Positions 1 through 5,973 of a stretch of DNA of 7,496 nt are shown one piece after another. How positions within the stretch are numbered: position 1 is the stretch's first letter; every line of letters begins with the position of its first letter. Position numbers and translations under genes: made by a program. The notes below the pieces were generated by a model. The model worked only from the letters and a program-made list of their open reading frames with translations, did no database searches and was not told where the DNA came from. This stretch comes from Roseburia sp. (GTDB taxonomy: Bacteria > Bacillota > Clostridia > Lachnospirales > Lachnospiraceae): assembly GCA_017626625.1 (NCBI GenBank), contig JAGAIK010000374.1, positions 1 through 7,496 on the forward strand, in the 5' to 3' direction.

Positions 1-52
1 CCCATAAACTCAATACAAGAAAGGCGGTGCATAACAAAACGGAACGTTGTGT

Positions 53-193
53 TCATTCAATCCATTGAATAAATGCAGTTTTATCAGTACTGTTATATCC
101 GGCATTGCTGTAAAAATTTAATGTTGCAGGATTTTTTGAGCCGGTAAGCAGCATCATTTTGTAACAGTTTATTCTTGCTGCGATTTCCTTTGC
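53..193 (-). pseudogene. C-terminal remnant of a GNAT-family N-acetyltransferase
   Basis: The last ~45 codons of the chimeric ORF encode a stretch unlike any carboxyltransferase but typical of a GNAT C-terminus. It has a beta-strand (CYKMMLLTGS), a helix and turn with the FY-x-x-AGY signature (TLNFYSNAGYN), and a final strand (KTAFIQWIE). The acetyl-CoA-binding motif A (R/Q-x-x-G-x-G/A), which normally precedes this part, is absent. The piece therefore cannot be an enzyme alone. The exact left limit is uncertain because the two families resemble each other at the join (YAKEIAA, about 176-196). Confidence 0.65.
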
Positions 194-556
194 ATAAATC
201 TGACCGAAACCGTCTAAGGCATCCACAGACTCCTGCAGACGCATTCCGGCACAGTCGATAAAACCAATGACCGGAGCTCCCATCTTCATTGCCATGTCAT
301 ACACTGCCGCAATTTTCTTTGCGTGCATCTCGCCGATTGTTCCGTTTAATACGGAAGCGTTCTGGCTGTATACAAATACCAGATTGCCGTCAATCAGTCC
401 GTGGCCTGTGATAACACCATCGGATGGTGTATCGGTGTCTGCAAGATTAAAATCTGTACTTCTTGCGGTTACGAGAGAACCGATTTCCATGAAACTGCTC
501 TCATCGACTAACTTGGTAATACGCTGCATTGCCAAGCTATCATTACTACTATTCAT
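53..556 (-). CDS. Truncated acyl-CoA carboxyltransferase fused to a GNAT acetyltransferase tail (probable gene remnant)
   Basis: This 167-residue ORF is a chimera. Residues 1-120 match the N-terminus of the biotin-dependent carboxyltransferase family (propionyl-CoA carboxylase beta / methylmalonyl-CoA decarboxylase alpha type). The family style shows in SFMEIGSLVTARSTDFN, TPSDGVITGHGLIDG, GEMHAKKIAAVYDMAMKMG and APVIGFIDCAGMRLQES. Full-length members are about 470-510 residues, so some three quarters is missing, including the glycine-rich GTCGGG-type oxyanion-hole region. From about residue 128 the sequence reads as a GNAT C-terminus (CYKMMLLTGSK, TLNFYSNAGYN, KTAFIQW). The ATG at 554-556 is preferred because GGAGGG lies 8 bases upstream. 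An in-frame ATG at 587-589 would add 11 residues, but it lies inside a hairpin and has no ribosome binding site. A near-consensus promoter lies upstream. Carboxylation activity is very unlikely. Family calls are confident; the pseudogene status is inference. Confidence 0.8.
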   Translation of the reverse strand: MNSSNDSLAMQRITKLVDESSFMEIGSLVTARSTDFNLADTDTPSDGVITGHGLIDGNLVFVYSQNASVLNGTIGEMHAKKIAAVYDMAMKMGAPVIGFIDCAGMRLQESVDALDGFGQIYAKEIAARINCYKMMLLTGSKNPATLNFYSNAGYNSTDKTAFIQWIE

Positions 557-564
557 CCTATTTG

Positions 565-570
565 CCCTCC
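565..570 (-). promoter_or_regulatory. Ribosome binding site deciding the start of the carboxyltransferase ORF
   Basis: The minus strand reads GGAGGG, followed by 8 bases and then the ATG at 554-556. The upstream in-frame ATG at 587-589 is preceded by ATCAAAAGAT, with no Shine-Dalgarno match. Confidence 0.8.
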
Positions 571-585
571 ATCTATAAAGTTTTT

Positions 586-603
586 CCATATCTTTTGATA
601 TGG
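586..603 (-). promoter_or_regulatory. Perfect 7-bp stem-loop in the leader of the carboxyltransferase ORF
   Basis: The transcript would contain CCATATC-AAAA-GATATGG, a perfect 7-bp inverted repeat with a 4-base loop. It lies 15 bases upstream of the ribosome binding site. It is followed by AAAAA rather than a U-run in the direction of transcription, so it is not a terminator. A weaker hairpin (CGGAAT / ATTCTG, one G-U pair, about 628-645) lies before it. A role in mRNA stability or translation is possible but only inferred. Confidence 0.45.
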
Positions 604-652
604 CTTATAATGAATAATGTTGCCGCAGAATCAAAAAATTCCGCTATGGTAA

Positions 653-681
653 ATTATAGTGTGTTTCCATACTTTTTTCAA
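653..681 (-). promoter_or_regulatory. Sigma-A-type promoter for the carboxyltransferase ORF
   Basis: On the minus strand TTGAAA (676-681) is separated by exactly 17 bases from a perfect TATAAT (653-658). Transcription should begin near 645-647, giving a leader of roughly 90 nt with one perfect and one imperfect hairpin. The -35 element lies only about 35 bases past the stop codon of the preceding kinase gene. The remnant therefore has its own transcription and does not depend on the kinase operon. Confidence 0.75.
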
Positions 682-716
682 GTAAATTGTTAATTTTTTG
701 ACAGCTTTTTATTTTT

Positions 717-3407
717 TTATATTTCTTTCCGCAGATATAAGAGTCCAAAGGTGCCAAGTCCGCAGTTACTGCTGATAGCTGCGGAGGTCTGCTGCTCTAC
801 AATATGCTCAAAATGCTGGTATTTCTGCACTTCCGCAATCACCTTCCGCCTTGTCCCGGCAGAACATCCCACATAAGTAAAAAACAGGACGTTTGTGTCA
901 ATGTTCCGTTTTCCCTTTAGGGTTCTGCGGATATATCTCCGGTAAACGGCTTCCTCCGTGCCGGAAAACAGGTATTTGCAGACAATCCGGCTTTTCTTCA
1001 CCTCAAAGCCAGGGGACAGCATAAAAATATCGCAGAATTTTTTGAGATTTCCGCTCATTTTGCCGCTGCGGCAGAACCTGTCCGTATCTCCCAGAAGAAA
1101 GCTGGCAGAAACCCTCTTTTTCAGCCGCTCTATCTCCGCTAAGATTTCCTCTGCCCCGGCGCCTTCCTGCATGAATTTCACTGCCTGCAGCACAATCAGC
1201 CCCATTCCGCCGGAAAGACTTCCGCTGTCTGCAATATAGACGTTGTCAAAACCTTTTGACGCCTGCAGCGCCCGTTCATAGCCGCTGCTGATATCCGCAG
1301 CTATGCTGATGTGCAGCACCTGGCTGCTCTTATCTAAGGCATCTGCAAAGAAAGTCTCATATTCCTCCACCTTCGGAGGCATGGAGCTGACGTTCCGTTT
1401 TTTATCACTCAGATAAGTCACCAGATTCCCCGCCGATATCTCTTTCCGGTCGCAGAATCTCCCCTCCTCCGTCTGCACATAATAGCAGATACAGGGAATG
1501 TCATATTTTTTCAGCATTTCCTCCGAAATATCACAGACGCTCTCGGTGGTAATGATAAGCCTCTGCTTTTCGCTGCGGGAAAATAACGGCACTGCCTCCT
1601 TCTGCTCTAATCCCTCCTCCGGCATCCCCGGCGTTTCTTCCACCAGTTCCTCCGGCAAAAGCTTTCGCAGCATATTTTCCAGCAAAATACCACCCACCGG
1701 CTTTAACAGATATCCCTCGAAGCCTTCCCGGCGGTACATCTCCCCCGCTCCGCTGAAATTATTCGCTGTCAGCGCCACCACCGGGGTCTCACGGCAAAGC
1801 CCGTACTCCTGTCCCCGCAGCCGCCTTAACGTCTCAATTCCATCCATTTCCGGCATCATGTGGTCCATAAAAATCACATGATAATAATGTTTTGCCGTCA
1901 GTTCTAAGCACTTTGCGCCGCTCTCCGCGGTATCTACCCGCACCCTCGTCTCTTTTAACAGCTTCTGCACCACCACACGGTTCATTTCATTGTCATCCAC
2001 CACTAACACCCGTGCCTCCGGCGCCTCAAAGCTCTGACGGTATCTCTTTTTCACAGAAAAGCTGCTTTTTCCCATATCCTCCACGGCGCCGATGGGCGTG
2101 CGGTCAATAATTCCCTGCTCCATTTCCACCGTAAAGACAGAACCTCTCTGGTAAACACTGTCCACCGTAATTTTTCCGTTCATCAGCTCCACCAGTTGTT
2201 TGGAAATAGTAAGCCCTAAACCCGTGCCTTCAATTTTTCCGTTTTCTTTTTCATTCACCCGCTTAAAAGAATCAAACAGATACGGGATATCCTCTTTCCT
2301 GATTCCCATCCCCGTATCCGCCACAGAACAGATGAGGCGCAGACGTCTGCCCTCCGACGGCTCCGCCTTCACCTGCAGGGTTACAGAGCCTTTCTGGGTA
2401 TATTTGACGGCATTGGTCAGGATATTCGTCAGCACCTGTTTTACCCGGATATCATCTCCATAAAGCATGGAGGGTATCTCCGGAGAAATGTCCAGCTTAA
2501 ACTCCAGATTCTTTTCATGTGCCCTAATCCAGATGATATTTACCAGTTCGCTTAACATACTGCCCACTTCATACTGCCTCGGCACAATCTCCATTTTCCC
2601 CGACTCAATTTTCGACAGGTCCAAAACATCATTCACCAACGCCAGCAGCGTCCTGCTCGCCCGCTTGATGTTTTCACTGTTTTCCTCCACCTCAGGGGAA
2701 ACCTGCTCCCGCAGATTCATCTCGTTAAAGCCCACAATGGCATTGATGGGGGTTCTGATTTCATGGCTCATACTGGCAAGGAAACGGCTCTTCGTCTGGT
2801 TTGCCCTTTCTAACTCCTCCTGCTGCAGCCTGCTGAACTCCCGCTCTTTCTCATAAATCTTTTTCTGGAACTTAATCACCACCCCCGTCACCAGGGCAGT
2901 GGCTATCAGACTGATATAGATATCCAGATGGATATCCTTGCGGTCAGCAAGATGATATACCAGCTCCGGATGAAAATATTCCGTAAGATAACAGAGGGAA
3001 AAGCTCACCAGCGAACAGAACAGGATAAAATAAAGGGCTTTTCCGGAAAGCAGCAGAAACACCACCAACAGCCCCAGCACAAACCAGTCGTTCATACCGC
3101 TCTCTATGCCGCCGCTGGTGAAAAAGATAATGGGAAATAAAATGACATTGACGCAGAAGGTCATTAAACAGGCACACACATCATACTTTTGATACTTGTT
3201 TGCCAGGGCTAAAAGCACCACCAGAAAAACCGCCACTCCGCCCATGGTAACAAGTCCCAGGGGAGCTGCGCCGGAAAAAAGCGAAAGGAAAAATCCCACC
3301 ACTGCCACCGCCACTGCCGCCATCATAATCAGATGAAACAGGCGGTGGTTCAGTTCTAAATTCCGGTCCTCCAAGGAATCCCATATCTGTTTTACCCATT
3401 TTATCAT
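717..3407 (-). CDS. Hybrid sensor histidine kinase with receiver and C-terminal DegV (fatty-acid-binding) domain
   Basis: This 896-residue membrane signalling protein starts with about six hydrophobic segments (roughly 21-42, 47-69, 77-97, 106-122, 124-141, 162-180) and no large extracellular domain. A short coiled linker leads to the HisKA domain with H-box SHEIRTP (His215). The HATPase domain follows, with N-box around Asn332 (NAVKYT), G1 DTGMG (Asp364) and G2 GTGLGL (394-399). A receiver at about 465-585 is intact: Asp471/Asp472, phospho-acceptor Asp515 in FMDHMMPEMDG, Thr547 and Lys569. Residues 616-896 form a full DegV/EDD fold: IITTESVCDIS at the N-terminus, SSMPP at 674-678, HISIAADISSGY with Ser707, and VYIADSGSLSGGMGL. 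DegV proteins bind fatty acids, and in FakB they present them to a kinase. An HPt, common at this position, is absent. The ATG overlaps the upstream kinase stop as ATGA and has AGGAGGA 6 bases upstream. I infer a lipid-linked sensor or output role; the ligand is unknown. Confidence 0.93.
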   Translation of the reverse strand: MIKWVKQIWDSLEDRNLELNHRLFHLIMMAAVAVAVVGFFLSLFSGAAPLGLVTMGGVAVFLVVLLALANKYQKYDVCACLMTFCVNVILFPIIFFTSGGIESGMNDWFVLGLLVVFLLLSGKALYFILFCSLVSFSLCYLTEYFHPELVYHLADRKDIHLDIYISLIATALVTGVVIKFQKKIYEKEREFSRLQQEELERANQTKSRFLASMSHEIRTPINAIVGFNEMNLREQVSPEVEENSENIKRASRTLLALVNDVLDLSKIESGKMEIVPRQYEVGSMLSELVNIIWIRAHEKNLEFKLDISPEIPSMLYGDDIRVKQVLTNILTNAVKYTQKGSVTLQVKAEPSEGRRLRLICSVADTGMGIRKEDIPYLFDSFKRVNEKENGKIEGTGLGLTISKQLVELMNGKITVDSVYQRGSVFTVEMEQGIIDRTPIGAVEDMGKSSFSVKKRYRQSFEAPEARVLVVDDNEMNRVVVQKLLKETRVRVDTAESGAKCLELTAKHYYHVIFMDHMMPEMDGIETLRRLRGQEYGLCRETPVVALTANNFSGAGEMYRREGFEGYLLKPVGGILLENMLRKLLPEELVEETPGMPEEGLEQKEAVPLFSRSEKQRLIITTESVCDISEEMLKKYDIPCICYYVQTEEGRFCDRKEISAGNLVTYLSDKKRNVSSMPPKVEEYETFFADALDKSSQVLHISIAADISSGYERALQASKGFDNVYIADSGSLSGGMGLIVLQAVKFMQEGAGAEEILAEIERLKKRVSASFLLGDTDRFCRSGKMSGNLKKFCDIFMLSPGFEVKKSRIVCKYLFSGTEEAVYRRYIRRTLKGKRNIDTNVLFFTYVGCSAGTRRKVIAEVQKYQHFEHIVEQQTSAAISSNCGLGTFGLLYLRKEI

Positions 3408-5845
3408 CGCAAGTCCTCCTGCAGCCTGCCTGCAATTTCCTCCAATACGTTTCCGTATTTCTCCATCATCTCATCATGCCGTTTTAATAGCTCCGCCTCT
3501 GCTTCCTCCCTGGCGGCAGCCTCCTGGGCTTTTGCCAGTTCAAAGAGAGACACAGCGCCGATGCCTAAAGAAGCGCTTTTTAAGGAATGCACCCGTATGG
3601 TATATTCCTTCCAGTTCTTTTCCGCAAAAAACTGCTCTAACTCCTGCACTGCCGTTTTGCCGTAATCATAATAAACCTTTAAGACGTCCCGGTAATCCTG
3701 CCTGTTGCCGCCGCAGTACAAAAGCCCCGTCTCTTCCTCAATCAGGCTCTCCTTTTTTTGCTCCCTGTGTTTATCCTGTTCTAAGATTTTTGTGGGAGCA
3801 AGGTAGGCTTTTAAAATCCGCTCCAAACAGGAAACCTCCACGGGCTTTGCCAGAAAATCCCGGAAGCCCTCCGCTAAAAACATCTCCCTCGCCCCGCCGA
3901 CGGCATTGGCAGTCAGCGCCACCACCGGCACCATGTCGAAATAACTGCCCAGTTTTTCTTTCATCAGATGCAGGGTTTCGATTCCGTCCATTTCCGACAT
4001 CATGTGGTCCATAAAAATCAAATCAAAATTGTGCTGCTCTAGCATTCCCAAGGCAGCCTGTCCGCTTTCCGCCGTATAAAAACGCACCCCATAAGGCCGC
4101 AGCAGCCCCTCCATGACTTTTAAATTCATGGCATTGTCATCCACCACCAGAATCTTTGCCTCCGGTGCTGTAAACTGCAGCCTTCTGTGAAATTCTCCCG
4201 CCTTTTTGGGTGCTTCGTACTCCCCGTTTAGCACCGCCGCAATGGCAGGCGCATAAAAGGGCTTATAAATACGCAAAAAATCCGGTCCTTCCCCTAATTC
4301 CACACTCCGATCGGTAATCAGGAGCACCTTCATTTCCCCCGACAGTTTTTCAAAGTATTCCGGCTCCTCCCGGTACTCCTCCGCAGAAATAAACAGATGA
4401 CTGCAGCCGCCTTTCTCTATCTGCCTTTTTAAATCCGGCAGGTTACGGCAGAAGGACAGGGGCACCTCTAACTGACGGCTCATATGCTTAAACATTTCTA
4501 TGTAGCCCTTACGGATTTTATGGATTTTATATTTTTCCTGGTCTATATACCCAAGAATCCTTATGCCTGTCCGCTCCTTCAGCGAGACGATGGGTCTGCT
4601 GTCCGCCACCTTCTGGGGGATGACCACCTGAAACTCGCTCCCCTGCCCCGGCTCACTTTTCACCGAAAGGAACCCCTGCATGGCAGCCACCAGTTTTTCT
4701 GTAATGGCAAGCCCGATTCCGATGCCGCCCTGCTTTTTGTTATTCCCGGAAGCCGCCCCTGGGAAACTGCCAAAGAGTCCCTCCACCTGCTCCGGCGGCA
4801 TCCCAATTCCGGTATCGCTGACGGTGATGCAGAGATTTACCCCGTATTCCTCATTTCTTACCAGAGCGCAGATAGAAACCACACCTTCCTCCGTAAACTT
4901 AATGGCATTGTTTACCAGACAGGACAAGATACGGCGGATTTTATCTGCATCCCCTATCATTCCGCAGGGAATACTGGTGTCACAGTCCACAATCAGCTCT
5001 AAATTTTTCTCCGCATTCTGAGCAACCGCCATATTCAGCACATCATTCATGATAGATGTAAAATTATACTCCCTTTCGTGCAGCGCCGTCTTTCCCGTTT
5101 CCAGCTCCGAAAAATCTATAATATCATTGACAATGGTCTGCAAATTCCGCCCGGCGGTCTGTATATCAGACGCTGCCTCCTTTGCCGTGTCTGTCAAAGC
5201 TTCGTTTGACAGTATCTCACTCATGCCGCAGACAGTGTTTAAAGGCGTGCGGATTTCGTGGGAAACATTTGCCATAAAAGCTTCCTTACTGTGTTCTGTC
5301 TCATGGAGCGTCTTAATTGTCTCTAATAATTTCCCGTTCAGCCGCAGGGATTTTTTTACCAGATAACTGATAAAATAGCCCATGGCGAGAAATATCACCA
5401 ATAAAAGGAACACTTCCGCCCGTTGGTGTCCATTCCGCATATCCACTACGGAACGGAGCACAAGACCGTGATAAAGAAGCAGTCCCACGCCAACGCCTGT
5501 CACTGTGTAAATCAGGCAGGGCATACTGTAGAGAGCTATCAGCGCCGCCACCGCACCAAAGGCAGATACCAGAACCGTCAGATTCTCCGCACCAGCTCCA
5601 AAATAAAGAAAAGGAACCATCACCAGGGCTGTCATAACATAAGCCCGCTTCTCTTTCGTCCCGTACTGTTTGATATAGACACACCAGCCAATCACCAGCT
5701 CCGGCAGCGTCCAGAGCATATTTTCTCCCAACTGCCCAAGCCCCTCCGCATCTATCCACAGAAAGAAAACCACTAACGTACTTCCCAACAGAATCGTCTT
5801 TTCTGCCGCCCGTTCCTCATTTCTGATAAAATCCATTTCAGACAT
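3404..5845 (-). CDS. Hybrid sensor histidine kinase with degenerate receiver, intact receiver and HPt domain
   Basis: Numbering is from the ATG at 5843-5845 (813 residues). About six membrane segments (roughly 16-33, 42-58, 68-84, 89-110, 111-130, 144-163) precede a HisKA domain with SHEIRTP (His196). The HATPase domain shows NNAIKFT (Asn313), DTGIG (Asp344) and GGIGIG (373-378). Residues about 426-541 look like a receiver fold without the acidic pocket or phospho-acceptor. A second receiver (564-680) is complete: Asp569/Asp570, Asp613 in FMDHMMSEMDG, Thr645, Lys667. An HPt domain (about 705-800) carries RVHSLKSAS with His753. All parts of a His-Asp-His relay are thus in one chain, leaving the HPt able to pass phosphate to a further receiver, possibly that of the downstream kinase. 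An in-frame GTG at 5909-5911 would add 22 lysine- and aspartate-rich residues. I prefer the ATG because AAAGGG lies 9 bases upstream, while the GTG has only AAGG 3 bases away. The stop overlaps the next start. Confidence 0.93.
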   Translation of the reverse strand: MSEMDFIRNEERAAEKTILLGSTLVVFFLWIDAEGLGQLGENMLWTLPELVIGWCVYIKQYGTKEKRAYVMTALVMVPFLYFGAGAENLTVLVSAFGAVAALIALYSMPCLIYTVTGVGVGLLLYHGLVLRSVVDMRNGHQRAEVFLLLVIFLAMGYFISYLVKKSLRLNGKLLETIKTLHETEHSKEAFMANVSHEIRTPLNTVCGMSEILSNEALTDTAKEAASDIQTAGRNLQTIVNDIIDFSELETGKTALHEREYNFTSIMNDVLNMAVAQNAEKNLELIVDCDTSIPCGMIGDADKIRRILSCLVNNAIKFTEEGVVSICALVRNEEYGVNLCITVSDTGIGMPPEQVEGLFGSFPGAASGNNKKQGGIGIGLAITEKLVAAMQGFLSVKSEPGQGSEFQVVIPQKVADSRPIVSLKERTGIRILGYIDQEKYKIHKIRKGYIEMFKHMSRQLEVPLSFCRNLPDLKRQIEKGGCSHLFISAEEYREEPEYFEKLSGEMKVLLITDRSVELGEGPDFLRIYKPFYAPAIAAVLNGEYEAPKKAGEFHRRLQFTAPEAKILVVDDNAMNLKVMEGLLRPYGVRFYTAESGQAALGMLEQHNFDLIFMDHMMSEMDGIETLHLMKEKLGSYFDMVPVVALTANAVGGAREMFLAEGFRDFLAKPVEVSCLERILKAYLAPTKILEQDKHREQKKESLIEEETGLLYCGGNRQDYRDVLKVYYDYGKTAVQELEQFFAEKNWKEYTIRVHSLKSASLGIGAVSLFELAKAQEAAAREEAEAELLKRHDEMMEKYGNVLEEIAGRLQEDLR
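3414..3420 (-). promoter_or_regulatory. Ribosome binding site of the DegV-fused kinase, inside the upstream gene
   Basis: The minus strand has AGGAGGA 6 bases before the ATG at 3405-3407, within the last codons of the upstream kinase gene. With the ATGA start/stop overlap it fixes the start and indicates translational coupling of the two kinases. Confidence 0.85.
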
Positions 5846-5854
5846 CTGTCTTTT

Positions 5855-5860
5855 CCCTTT
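5855..5860 (-). promoter_or_regulatory. Probable ribosome binding site of the HPt kinase
   Basis: AAAGGG on the minus strand lies 9 bases before the ATG at 5843-5845. It is a moderate Shine-Dalgarno match, but better spaced than the AAGG 3 bases before the alternative GTG at 5909-5911. This supports the shorter start without proving it. Confidence 0.45.
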
Positions 5861-5946
5861 GTCCTTCCGCTTGCTTTTGTCATCTGTTCCGCCTGAATCA
5901 TCTGTTTCCACTTACCTTTACGGTATCAAAAATCCCGTATTTTTTC

Positions 5947-5955
5947 AATATATCA
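5947..5955 (-). promoter_or_regulatory. Candidate extended -10 promoter for the two-kinase operon
   Basis: The minus strand has TGATATATT, a TGn plus TATATT extended -10 element, in the gap between the carboxypeptidase stop and the kinase start. The hexamer 17 bases further upstream (AAAAAC) is a poor -35. An alternative is TTGAAA (5943-5948) with a weak TACCGT 17 bases downstream. A promoter is expected here because a terminator-like hairpin closes the previous gene, but the exact site is uncertain. Confidence 0.3.
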
Positions 5956-5973
5956 TTGGTATCAGCCCTGTTT

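Noticed and set aside
1..52. Left-edge sequence after the chimeric ORF, with a small AACG-GAA-CGTT repeat, as a terminator
   Set aside because: The stem is only 4 bp and no T-run follows on the minus strand. Nothing else can be named in these bases.
659..716. Terminator for the two-kinase operon
   Set aside because: The region is A/T-rich but has no GC stem followed by Ts on the minus strand. The T-runs belong to the plus strand. Read-through or factor-dependent ending is possible.
3181..3435. Open frame on the minus strand overlapping both kinase genes
   Set aside because: It is a shifted frame over the membrane segments of the DegV kinase; glycine- and serine-rich, with no family resemblance.
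3532..4014. Plus-strand open frames over the kinase genes (also 4484-5002, 2467-2856, 1498-1881)
   Set aside because: All lie opposite well-supported kinase domains, have composition typical of antisense shadows and match no family.
5313..5759. 148-codon minus-strand open frame within the HPt kinase
   Set aside because: It is a shadow of the membrane-segment coding region in another frame; the kinase frame accounts for the sequence.
5909..5911. GTG as the start of the HPt kinase
   Set aside because: It would add 22 charged residues with a Shine-Dalgarno match only 3 bases away. The ATG at 5843-5845 has better spacing, but the GTG is not excluded.
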